From Pseudomonas gingeri (GTDB lineage Bacteria; Pseudomonadota; Gammaproteobacteria; Pseudomonadales; Pseudomonadaceae), in the NCBI RefSeq assembly GCF_013386165.1, contig NZ_JACAOS010000021.1:186768-250767 (forward strand): 64,000 nucleotides of DNA, read 5' to 3'. Both the position numbers and the translations under genes were made by a program. Shown here in pieces: positions 34,155 to 42,108 of this stretch; positions within the stretch are counted from its first letter, which is position 1, and every line of letters starts with the position of its first letter. The notes under the pieces are model-generated. The model was given only the letters and a program-made list of their open reading frames with translations, was not told the DNA's origin and searched no databases.

Positions 34155-35612
34155 ATGCTCAAGAATCGTTTGAAAGACCCCAGCCTTTGCGTAGAACTCG
34201 CCTATATCGACGGGCAATGGATCGGCGCCGACAATGCCGCGACCCTGGACGTCATCGACCCGGCCAACGGCCAGTTGCTTGCCCGCGTACCGGCGATGCA
34301 AGGCGCGCAAACCCGTCGCGCCATCGAAGCGGCCGAACGGGCCTGGCCGGCCTGGCGCGCCCGTCCCGCGGCGGAGCGCGCGGCACTGCTGGAGCGCTGG
34401 TACCAGGCCATGCTCGACAACCTCGACGACCTGGCACTGATCATGACCTGCGAGCAGGGCAAGCCCTTGAACGAAGCCAAAGGTGAAATCCGCTACGGCG
34501 CCGGTTTCGTCAAATGGTTCGCCGAGGAAGCCCGACGGGTTTACGGTGAAACCATGCCGGCCCCCAGCGGCGATCGCCGGCTGTTGACCCTCAAGCAACC
34601 CGTGGGGGTTTGCGCCGCGATCACCCCGTGGAATTTCCCCAACGCGATGATCACCCGCAAATGCGCGCCGGCGCTGGCAGCGGGTTGCCCGATCATCGTC
34701 AAACCCTCGGACCTGACGCCGCTATCGGCCCTGGCCCTGGCGGTGCTGGCCGAGCGGGTCGGGATTCCGCCAGGGGTGTTCAATGTGCTGACCGGAATGC
34801 CCGCAGGGATCGGCGAAGAGCTGACCAACAACCCGACGGTCCGGAAGATTTCCTTTACCGGCTCCACGGCGGTCGGTCGTCTGCTGATGCGCCAGAGCGC
34901 CGAACACATCAAACGCCTGAGTCTGGAGTTGGGCGGCAACGCGCCGTTCATCGTCTTTGATGACGCCGACCTGGAGCAGGCCGTGGCCGGCATCATGCTC
35001 AGCAAGTTTCGCAATGCCGGCCAGACCTGCGTCTGCGCCAACCGCATTCTGGTGCAGGACGGCATTTACGAACGGTTTGCCCAGCGGCTGGTGGAGGAGG
35101 TGGGCAAGCTCAAGATTGGCAATGGCCTGGACACCGACGTCACTATCGGCCCGCTGATCAACGCGGCCGCCGTGAGCAAGGTCGCCCGGCATATCGACGA
35201 TGCCTTGAGCCAGGGCGCGCGTCTGCTCTGCGGTGCGATTCCCGAGGGTGACAGTCAGTTTGTCCAGCCCACCGTCCTCGGCGAGGCCCACGCCGGCATG
35301 CTGCTGGCCAACGAAGAAACCTTCGGCCCGGTAGCGCCGCTGATGCGCTTTACCGATGAAGCCGAAGCCCTCGCGCTGGCCAATGCCACGCCTTACGGTC
35401 TGGGCGCCTATTATTTTACCCAGGACCTACGGCGTTCCTGGCGTTTCGGCGAGGCGCTGGAGTTCGGCATGGTGGGTCTCAACACCGGAATCATTTCCAT
35501 GGAAGTCGCCCCGTTCGGCGGCATCAAGCAGTCGGGTCTGGGCCGTGAAGGCAGCAAGTACGGTTTGGACGAATACCTGGAAGTCAAAGCCTTCCACATC
35601 GGTGGGCTGTAA
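34155..35612 (+). CDS. Succinate-semialdehyde dehydrogenase-like aldehyde dehydrogenase (GabD-like)
   Basis: The 485-residue enzyme has VGVCAAITPWNFPNAMITRKCAPALAAGCP, FTGSTAVG, catalytic Glu in LELGGNAPF and catalytic Cys in NAGQTCVCANR, with a C-terminal PFGGIKQSGLGREGSKYG. This pattern fits the GabD/SSADH class. I chose the ATG at 34155 because family members start MLKDPSL-like. With the GABA-type aminotransferase at 37997 it would complete conversion of a 4-aminobutyrate-like intermediate to succinate. Confidence 0.88.
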   Translation: MLKNRLKDPSLCVELAYIDGQWIGADNAATLDVIDPANGQLLARVPAMQGAQTRRAIEAAERAWPAWRARPAAERAALLERWYQAMLDNLDDLALIMTCEQGKPLNEAKGEIRYGAGFVKWFAEEARRVYGETMPAPSGDRRLLTLKQPVGVCAAITPWNFPNAMITRKCAPALAAGCPIIVKPSDLTPLSALALAVLAERVGIPPGVFNVLTGMPAGIGEELTNNPTVRKISFTGSTAVGRLLMRQSAEHIKRLSLELGGNAPFIVFDDADLEQAVAGIMLSKFRNAGQTCVCANRILVQDGIYERFAQRLVEEVGKLKIGNGLDTDVTIGPLINAAAVSKVARHIDDALSQGARLLCGAIPEGDSQFVQPTVLGEAHAGMLLANEETFGPVAPLMRFTDEAEALALANATPYGLGAYYFTQDLRRSWRFGEALEFGMVGLNTGIISMEVAPFGGIKQSGLGREGSKYGLDEYLEVKAFHIGGL

Positions 35613-35654
35613 CCCCGACCCACGATGGCACAGACATTTTGCGAGGCATGATTG

Positions 35655-36734
35655 ATGAGCAAGGCATTCAGAATCGCCGCGATTGCTGGCGATGGCATTG
35701 GTAAGGAAGTCCTGCCCGAAGGGTTGCGCGTGCTGGAGCAAGCTGCGAAGAAATGGCAGTTGGACCTGAGCATCGAAGTGCTCGACTGGGCCCACTGCGA
35801 TTACTACCTGGAGCACGGGCAGATGATGCCCGATGACTGGTTCGAACAGCTCAAGGGCTTTGACGCGATCTATTTCGGCGCCGTGGGTTGGCCGGACAAG
35901 GTGCCCGACCATATTTCCCTGTGGGGTTCGCTGCTCAAGTTCCGCCGGGACTTCGACCAGTACGTGAACATCCGCCCGGTGCGCCTGTTTCCCGGGGTGC
36001 CGTGCCCCTTGGCCGGACGCAAGCCGGGGGACATCGATTTTGTGGTGATCCGCGAAAACACCGAGGGCGAGTACTCCTCGGTCGGCGGCAAGATGTTCGA
36101 AGGCACCGAGCATGAGTTCGTGTTGCAGGAGTCGGTGTTTACTCGGCGCGGTGTGGATCGGATTCTCAAGTTCGCCTTCGACCTGGCCCAGACCCGGCCG
36201 CGCAAACGCCTGACGGCGGCGACCAAGTCCAATGGTATTTCCATCAGCATGCCTTATTGGGACGAGAGGACGGCCTTGATGGCCAAGCAGTACCCGGACG
36301 TCAGTTGGGACAAACAGCACATCGACATTCTGTGTGCACGTTTCGTGCTGCAACCGGACCGCTTTGATGTGGTGGTGGCGTCGAACCTGTTCGGCGACAT
36401 TCTTTCCGATCTCGGGCCGGCCTGCGCCGGCACCATCGGTATTGCTCCGTCAGCCAATCTCGATCCTGAGCGACGCTTTCCGTCGCTGTTCGAGCCGGTG
36501 CATGGCTCGGCGCCGGATATCTACGGGCAGAATATCGCCAACCCGATTGCGATGATCTGGTCCGGGGCGTTGATGCTCGATTTCCTGGGTAACGGTGATC
36601 AGCGTTATCGCGCGGCGCATGACGGGATTCTGCAGGCGATCGAGCGGGTGATCGCCGATGGGCCGATTACGCCGGACCTGGGCGGGAAGGGCTCGACGCA
36701 GGACGTGGGCAAGGCGATTGCCGAGCGGCTCTGA
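35655..36734 (+). CDS. Tartrate dehydrogenase/decarboxylase or D-malate dehydrogenase (TtuC-like)
   Basis: The 359-residue enzyme is a beta-decarboxylating dehydrogenase: IAAIAGDGIGKEVLPEG, substrate loop VIRENTEGEYSSVGG, KSNGISISMPYWDE and FEPVHGSAPDIYGQNIANP. It matches the tartrate dehydrogenase/D-malate branch rather than LeuB. The start is the ATG at 35655; a TTG three bases earlier is not needed. It lies 42 bases after the GabD-like gene. Its role in the pathway is unclear; it may clear a 2-hydroxy diacid side product. Confidence 0.88.
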   Translation: MSKAFRIAAIAGDGIGKEVLPEGLRVLEQAAKKWQLDLSIEVLDWAHCDYYLEHGQMMPDDWFEQLKGFDAIYFGAVGWPDKVPDHISLWGSLLKFRRDFDQYVNIRPVRLFPGVPCPLAGRKPGDIDFVVIRENTEGEYSSVGGKMFEGTEHEFVLQESVFTRRGVDRILKFAFDLAQTRPRKRLTAATKSNGISISMPYWDERTALMAKQYPDVSWDKQHIDILCARFVLQPDRFDVVVASNLFGDILSDLGPACAGTIGIAPSANLDPERRFPSLFEPVHGSAPDIYGQNIANPIAMIWSGALMLDFLGNGDQRYRAAHDGILQAIERVIADGPITPDLGGKGSTQDVGKAIAERL

Positions 36735-36747
36735 CCACGGCACGGAT

Positions 36748-36783
36748 CCACTGTAGGCGTGGGCAAGCCCGCTCCGACAGTGG
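36748..36783. repeat. REP-like palindrome between convergent genes
   Basis: CCACTGT and ACAGTGG are the outer arms of an imperfect palindrome whose centre, read on the minus strand, is GGAGCGGGCTTGCCCACG, the core of common Pseudomonas REP elements. It lies between the convergent ends of the TtuC-like and GhrA-like genes and may also help terminate transcription. It appears to be a single copy in this window. Confidence 0.75.
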
Positions 36784-36796
36784 ATTTCTGCTGTAG

Positions 36797-37723
36797 TCAG
36801 TAACCCTGGGTGCGATCGATCTCTCCGACCATCGGCTCGCCGTGTTGATGCCGCCGGATGTTCTCCAGTAACACCCCGAATGCACTTTCCGGCTGGGTCA
36901 TGGCCGCGATATGCGGGGTTAGCAGAATCTTCGGGTGGTGCCAGAACGGATGATCCGCAGGCGCCGGCTCTTGCCGCAGCACGTCGATGACCGCGCCGCT
37001 GAGTTGCCCACTGTCCAGGGCCACCAGCAGGTCACTTTCCACCAGATGCCCACCACGGCCCATATTGACCAGTGCCGCTCCCCGGGGCAGTTGCTCGAAT
37101 AGTCTACCGTCGAGAATACCCTGGGTCTGTTCGGTCAGCGGCAGCACGCAGAGCAAAATGTCGCACTGGCTGAGGAACGCGGGCAATTGCTCGTTGCCGG
37201 CGTAACACTCCACCCCCTCAACCTGATGGACACTGCGGGCCCAACCCGACAACGCAAACCCCAGGGGCTGCAACGTCGCCAGAATCTGCCGGGCCTGGGT
37301 GCCGAGGCCCATGACACCGACCCGACGCCTGTGGGCCGGTTGCAGCAAGTGCGCTTCCCAGCAGCGCGCGATTTGCTGCTGGCGATAACGGAGCATGTCC
37401 CGGTGCAGGCTCAGCACGGCGAAACTGGCGTACTCGCACATGCCCCGGGTGATGCCAGGATCCAGCAGGCGCACCAGCGGCAGGTTGACGGGCAAACGAC
37501 CGAGGTCCAGTTGATCGACCCCGGCGGACAGGGCGAACAGCACCTTGAGATTGGGCAGCAATGCCTCGAGATCGTCGGGCGCTTGCCAGGCGGCCAGGTA
37601 CTCGATGTCCGCGGGGTTTCCGATGTCTGGCCAGGCGCGCCATTCGATATCCGGAGCGTGTTCGGCGAACAGCGCTTTCCACTGTTCGCCGCGTATGGGG
37701 TCGGCTTTGTAAAGCAGGGCCAT
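36797..37723 (-). CDS. D-2-hydroxyacid dehydrogenase, GhrA-like (glyoxylate/hydroxypyruvate reductase)
   Basis: The 308-residue enzyme has the NAD(P) motif VGVMGLGTQARQIL, catalytic Arg in NMGRGGHLV, Glu in VLRQEPAP and His in LTPHIAAMTQP, as in GhrA/YcdW. I chose the ATG at 37723 because AGGAA is then about 6 bases away; the ATG at 37729 sits directly against it. It is divergent from the aminotransferase gene and may share the motif pair at 37834-37869. Confidence 0.88.
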   Translation of the reverse strand: MALLYKADPIRGEQWKALFAEHAPDIEWRAWPDIGNPADIEYLAAWQAPDDLEALLPNLKVLFALSAGVDQLDLGRLPVNLPLVRLLDPGITRGMCEYASFAVLSLHRDMLRYRQQQIARCWEAHLLQPAHRRRVGVMGLGTQARQILATLQPLGFALSGWARSVHQVEGVECYAGNEQLPAFLSQCDILLCVLPLTEQTQGILDGRLFEQLPRGAALVNMGRGGHLVESDLLVALDSGQLSGAVIDVLRQEPAPADHPFWHHPKILLTPHIAAMTQPESAFGVLLENIRRHQHGEPMVGEIDRTQGY

Positions 37724-37833
37724 GGGCATTTCCTGAAAGGCTGAAGGTGTTCTCCATCATCGCGCAATGCTAGCGCAGGATCTGTCGAAAACACCGGGTT
37801 AAACGGGTTGCGCAACGCTCTATTGGCGATGCT

Positions 37834-37869
37834 CCGGCAGATTTGGCGTGCTGAAGGAATCTGCCGTTT
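37834..37869. promoter_or_regulatory. Inverted pair of AATCTGCCG motifs upstream of the aminotransferase
   Basis: CGGCAGATT (37835-37843) and AATCTGCCG (37858-37866) form a perfect 9-bp inverted repeat with centres 23 bases apart, about two helical turns. The 273-base region between GhrA-like and aminotransferase genes holds no other clear feature. The geometry suits a dimeric or higher regulator such as the Lrp/AsnC protein at 40087. Confidence 0.55.
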
Positions 37870-37996
37870 GACTGGGTGAAAACAGTCGATCCGAATTTCT
37901 CAGGGGCCAAGTTCGGCGTAGATCGTTTCGCGCAAGGCTTAACCTGAACATCATCGCAACCACCTCCCGGTTGCCGGACTCACGATGGGAAATGCC

Positions 37997-39289
37997 ATGA
38001 ATAGCAAAGTCGACGAAACCCCTCATTTGCTCCATCAGCGCGATCAATTCGTGCCGCGTGGCCTGGTTACCGCGCACCCATTGGTCATCGATCGCGCCCA
38101 GGGCGCCGAAGCGTGGGACGTGGACGGCAAGCGCTACCTGGACTTCGTCGGCGGTATTGGTGTACTGAATATCGGTCACAACCATCCCAAGGTGGTCGCT
38201 GCGGTGCAGGCTCAGTTGCAAAAGGTCTCCCATGCCTGTTTCCAGGTGGTTGCCTATAAACCTTATCTCGATCTGGCCCAGCGCCTGTGTGAAATGATCG
38301 GCGGCCAGGACGCGTACAAAGCGGCGTTCTTCACCTCGGGTGCCGAAGCCGTGGAAAACGCGATCAAGATCGCCCGTGCCCACACCAACCGCTCGGCCGT
38401 TATCGCCTTTCGTGGCGGCTTCCACGGTCGTACTTTACTCGGCACCACATTGACCGGCATGAGCCAGCCGTACAAGCAGAACTTCGGACCGTTCGCACCG
38501 GAAGTCTTCCATACCCCGTACCCGAATGCCTACCGTGGCGTCAGTAGCGACATGGCGCTCAAGGCCCTCGACGAATTGTTGGCCACGCAGGTGGCGCCGG
38601 AGCGCGTAGCGGCCATTATCATCGAGCCGGTGCAGGGCGACGGCGGGTTCCTCTCGGCCCCGGTGGCGTTTCTTCAGGCACTGCGTGCCCTGACTGAAAA
38701 GCACGGCATTGTGTTGATCCTCGATGAAATCCAGACCGGTTTTGGCCGTACGGGCAAATGGTTCGGTTTCCAGCATGCCGGGATCCAGCCGGACCTGGTG
38801 ACGGTGGCCAAGAGCCTGGCAGGTGGTTTGCCGCTATCGGGTGTGGTCGGCAAGGCGGCGATCATGGACGCCCCTTTGCCCGGCGGTCTGGGTGGCACCT
38901 ACGGCGGTAACGCCTTGTCCTGCGCGGCGGCATTGGCGGTAATCGACGTCTTTGAGCAAGAGCAATTGCTGGCCCGCGGTGAAGCACTGGGCGAGCGTTT
39001 GCGCCAGGGGCTGTTGCGTTTGCAGGCGCGTCACCGGCAAATCGGCGATGTGCGCGGCAGCGGTTTCATGCTGGCGCTGGAGTTGATCAAGGATGACGAG
39101 GCGCGGACTCCGGACGCAGACTTGAACCAGCGATTGATCGATGAGGCCCGGAGCGGTGGTCTGTTGGTGATCAAATGCGGTGTCTACCGCAATGTGCTGC
39201 GCTTCCTCGCTCCTCTGGTGACCACGGAGGAACAGGTCGATGAGGCGCTGCGGATTCTGGAAGGCGCATTGGCACGGGTCTTGAACTGA
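37997..39289 (+). CDS. Class III aminotransferase, 4-aminobutyrate aminotransferase-like (GabT family)
   Basis: The 430-residue PLP enzyme begins MNSKVDETPHLLHQRDQFVPRG, almost the standard Pseudomonas GabT start, and has TSGAEAVENAIKIAR, FHGRTLLG, the LILDEIQTGFGRTGKWF Asp and the Schiff-base Lys in VTVAKSLAGGLPLSG. The ATG at 37997 has GGGAA at good spacing; one at 37985 is also possible. It likely transaminates a 4-aminobutyrate-type intermediate of the cluster. Confidence 0.9.
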   Translation: MNSKVDETPHLLHQRDQFVPRGLVTAHPLVIDRAQGAEAWDVDGKRYLDFVGGIGVLNIGHNHPKVVAAVQAQLQKVSHACFQVVAYKPYLDLAQRLCEMIGGQDAYKAAFFTSGAEAVENAIKIARAHTNRSAVIAFRGGFHGRTLLGTTLTGMSQPYKQNFGPFAPEVFHTPYPNAYRGVSSDMALKALDELLATQVAPERVAAIIIEPVQGDGGFLSAPVAFLQALRALTEKHGIVLILDEIQTGFGRTGKWFGFQHAGIQPDLVTVAKSLAGGLPLSGVVGKAAIMDAPLPGGLGGTYGGNALSCAAALAVIDVFEQEQLLARGEALGERLRQGLLRLQARHRQIGDVRGSGFMLALELIKDDEARTPDADLNQRLIDEARSGGLLVIKCGVYRNVLRFLAPLVTTEEQVDEALRILEGALARVLN

Positions 39290-39384
39290 GCTCGTGGTCG
39301 CTCGCAGCGGTGCCGTGAGGCATCGCCCGTGAGCGTTTATGGCGCACGGGTGGATGAAATGTATCATCGGAGGCTTTGCACACC

Positions 39385-40041
39385 ATGGGGCTGACTGAAT
39401 ATCGGGCGCTGCTCATTGATTGCGACGAGGTTCTGGTCGATCGGGATTCGGGTGTCTGGACGGCATTGCAACCATTGCTCGACAGTCGAGGCGGTCATTC
39501 GGACAAGGAGCAGGTGCTGGGCGAATACGCCGAGGTCGTGCGGACGCTCTATCCTCGCTTCACTGAACTAGGCTTTAGTGGCTTGCTGTGTTTCGCCCAT
39601 CGCCAGTTGGCCGAGCGTTGGGGACTGAAAGCCAGTTGGGAGGAGGGGATGAGCTTTGCCCGTTCGGTGGCCAGTTGGTCGCTCTTCGAGGATGCCCCCG
39701 GGGCGATGTTGTACCTGCGCAAGTTCTATCGTTTGCTGGTGCGGGGGGACCGGGACAGCGAGGATCGGGGTCTGCTCTGTGAGCGATTGGGGATCATGCC
39801 CGATGATTTCATTTCATTGGCCGGCGATCCTTTGCTCGATCCCGAGTGGTTGAAGACCCACGAACTTGAAAGGGCGCACATTCTGCAAGTGACCCGACCT
39901 TCGGCTGACCGGCCGGCGATCACTGACCTGTGCCTGATCTGTCGTGGTCGGGCAAAACAACCTTCGCCCTGCGCAGCCGATTACTGCATCAACAGCATGG
40001 CGGATCTGGTGACGCAGCATCAGCTGTCTTTACGGCGCTGA
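39385..40041 (+). CDS. HAD-superfamily hydrolase
   Basis: The 218-residue protein has HAD motif I LLIDCDEVLVD (Asp12, Asp14) and a motif III/IV-like DDFISLAGDPLLDPEW region. A second Cys-rich tail (CLICRGRAKQPSPC) is unusual for HAD proteins. GGAGG lies 11 bases before the ATG at 39385. It is the second HAD protein of the cluster but is not closely similar to the one at 22628. Substrate unknown. Confidence 0.75.
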   Translation: MGLTEYRALLIDCDEVLVDRDSGVWTALQPLLDSRGGHSDKEQVLGEYAEVVRTLYPRFTELGFSGLLCFAHRQLAERWGLKASWEEGMSFARSVASWSLFEDAPGAMLYLRKFYRLLVRGDRDSEDRGLLCERLGIMPDDFISLAGDPLLDPEWLKTHELERAHILQVTRPSADRPAITDLCLICRGRAKQPSPCAADYCINSMADLVTQHQLSLRR

Positions 40042-40086
40042 TTTTGCTAGAAGATTGTCTTACGAATGGCAGTCAAGAGGTAGGCA

Positions 40087-40575
40087 ATGGAAGGTTTAGC
40101 GAAACTGGACCGGATAGACATCAGCATCTTGGTTGAGCTGCAAAAAGATGGGCGCATGACCAACGTGAGCCTGGCCGATGCCGTGGGTTTGTCGGCCAGT
40201 CCCTGCCTGCAACGGGTCAAGCGGCTGGAGTCGGCCGGGTATATCTCCAGCTACAAGGCGCACCTGAACCTGGCGAAGATCACCGATTCGGTCACCGTCT
40301 TCACCGAAATTACCCTGAGCGACCACAAACGCGAAGATTTCGCCAAGTTCGAGTCCAATATCCGCCTGGTCGACGAAGTGCTCGAGTGCCATTTGATCAG
40401 CGGTGGTTATGATTACCTGGTGCGCTTCATGACCCGCAGTATCCAGCATTATCAGGAAGTGATCGAAAGCCTGCTGGACAAGAACATCGGCATCTCCAAA
40501 TATTTCAGCTACATCGTCATCAAGTCGCCCGTGCTCAAGGACGGTGTGCCGTTGCGCAAGTTGCTGCGCCACTGA
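40087..40575 (+). CDS. Lrp/AsnC-family transcriptional regulator
   Basis: The 162-residue protein has an N-terminal helix-turn-helix (LDRIDISILVELQKDGRMTNVSLADAVGLSASPCLQRVKRLESAGYI) and the AsnC ligand/oligomerisation domain (VLECHLISGGYDYLVRFM). AGAGGTAG precedes the start. As the only regulator in 19694-40575 it is the best candidate controller of the catabolic genes, sensing an amino acid-like effector. A strong terminator follows. Confidence 0.92.
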   Translation: MEGLAKLDRIDISILVELQKDGRMTNVSLADAVGLSASPCLQRVKRLESAGYISSYKAHLNLAKITDSVTVFTEITLSDHKREDFAKFESNIRLVDEVLECHLISGGYDYLVRFMTRSIQHYQEVIESLLDKNIGISKYFSYIVIKSPVLKDGVPLRKLLRH

Positions 40576-40599
40576 GCTGATGTTGGACATCTTCTATTT

Positions 40600-40638
40600 A
40601 AGGGCTCACCTGGACGTTCGCAGGTGAGCCCTTGTTGT
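40600..40638. terminator. Bidirectional intrinsic terminator
   Basis: AAGGGCTCACCTG (40600-40612) and CAGGTGAGCCCTT (40621-40633) form a perfect 13-bp stem with an 8-base loop. T-rich tails follow on the plus strand (GTTGTTT), and AAATAG upstream supplies Us on the other strand. It sits between convergent genes and should serve both. Confidence 0.85.
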
Positions 40639-40658
40639 TTCTGATTTTGGACGGATGC

Positions 40659-41744
40659 TTAGTTTGTCGGTTCTGTCAGGGCAGGCTGTTTGCTTTTAAG
40701 GCCTCGATAGAAAGAGAGTGCCCGACGCCCGGCAGCCAGTCCATAGGTTTCCATGGTGATGTGGAGGAGGTAGCACAGTGGGAAAAGCACAATCAGTATT
40801 TGTAGACGGGAAGGGATCATGTCGATGCCGGCTTTGTCGACGCAAAGACTGATGTAGTTCCAGGCCCAGTTGTGGAATAGGTAGATTGAATAGGTCATGT
40901 TTGACAGTAGGCGGAGAATGGCTCCGTCGCGCAAATGCTGTTGAGTGGCGAGCCCAAAGAGGAATACCAGTACCGCAAGTATTGCGTAGTTACTGTCTTT
41001 CCAGGCGGGCTGCAAGTAGGGGATTTTCAGTAGGAAAATTGTGACAATCAGTACCGCTACCGCAGCGGCTATCCATTTTTCTGCCATTTTCATCTGGTAC
41101 AAGTAAATCAGTGAGCCGACAAACAGGAAGGGGGCATAGAGCGTGAAATACCCATAAGACAAGTTTGGTGCGTTTGGAAAGCTCGGCGCTATCCACAGCG
41201 CTGCACTGGCTACCAAATAGAGCAGTGGGAGGTAACGAGAATGTTGAAGAAGCCCGACTTTATGGGTGATCGCCATAAAGACATAAAAAGCAACTTCAAT
41301 CCTCAAGGTCCATTCAACGCCCCCAAGGGCCGTAGGCACACCGAAATAATCACCGATCAGCAGAAGACGGGGTATCAGCGTGCTCGGCGGTGGAATGGCA
41401 ACGCCCCCTATATAGTAGTCTGCAGTCATCTCTATAATGATTGCTGCTGCATAAAGTGGATAGATCCTGAAAAATCGTTTTATCAAGAATTCCCCAGGCG
41501 CCTCGGACCTAAGGACGTGTGTGATGATGTAGCCTGATGTAAGAAAAAACACAACTACGCCTGCGGCGCCGCCGTAACAGAGAGGGGCGAGCCATCCTAT
41601 AATTGTTTTGAAGGTTGTGTGCAGGGTGGGATCGGCAAGAGCGGCAATTAAGACTTTATAGAATTTATGCCCGATGAGGACGCTTGCAAAGGCGAATATC
41701 CGCATGTAGTCCAAAAAAATTATTCGGCTAACAGGTGTATTCAT
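40659..41744 (-). CDS. Membrane acyltransferase (Acyl_transf_3 family)
   Basis: The 361-residue protein has about ten hydrophobic spans and the family N-terminus IIFLDYMRIFAFASVLIGHKFYK with the catalytic-type His, then FFLTSGYIITHVL, RFFRIYPLYAAAIIIE and a C-terminal TYSIYLFHNWAWNYI. Such enzymes acylate surface polysaccharides or other envelope molecules. The start at 41744 is where homology begins. Base composition is more AT-rich than its neighbours and no polysaccharide genes are nearby, so it may have been acquired alone. Confidence 0.85.
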   Translation of the reverse strand: MNTPVSRIIFLDYMRIFAFASVLIGHKFYKVLIAALADPTLHTTFKTIIGWLAPLCYGGAAGVVVFFLTSGYIITHVLRSEAPGEFLIKRFFRIYPLYAAAIIIEMTADYYIGGVAIPPPSTLIPRLLLIGDYFGVPTALGGVEWTLRIEVAFYVFMAITHKVGLLQHSRYLPLLYLVASAALWIAPSFPNAPNLSYGYFTLYAPFLFVGSLIYLYQMKMAEKWIAAAVAVLIVTIFLLKIPYLQPAWKDSNYAILAVLVFLFGLATQQHLRDGAILRLLSNMTYSIYLFHNWAWNYISLCVDKAGIDMIPSRLQILIVLFPLCYLLHITMETYGLAAGRRALSFYRGLKSKQPALTEPTN

Positions 41745-42108
41745 TGTGCATCCGGGTCTATTGTTAAATGAGCAAGGCTGACAGGTGGGGCATTCTACCC
41801 AGCCTCGGTCTGAATGTCTTTTTCTCTCGCCTATCCTACTCATCCAACGGTCTTGAGCTTCAGTTTCGGTCCTCAGTTGTTATCATCGTCCCCAGAAGCC
41901 TTAGGTCTGGCCCCGCCGCCCACGTCCATCAGCAAAGCCAGTGTAATGCCATCCCCTTCTTGAAGCCCACCCAGAATGGCATATGCTGTCAGCAGAAAGC
42001 CGTGGCGACCGTGGCCAATGGCACCCTGCACGCCCAGAGCGAATCACTGCACTATTCTCGACACGGAAGAGAGAACGCAGCCGAATCAGCTGAGAGAGGT
42101 CGTCCATT
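41745..42108. other. Intergenic region upstream of the diguanylate cyclase
   Basis: This 364-base gap separates divergent genes and should hold both promoters. On the minus strand, 41873-42031 contains a possible GTG-started 52-codon frame reading VQGAIGHGRHGFLLTAYAIL and ending RPKASGDDDNN. It may be a fragment of a lost gene or chance. Nothing else is clear. Confidence 0.4.
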
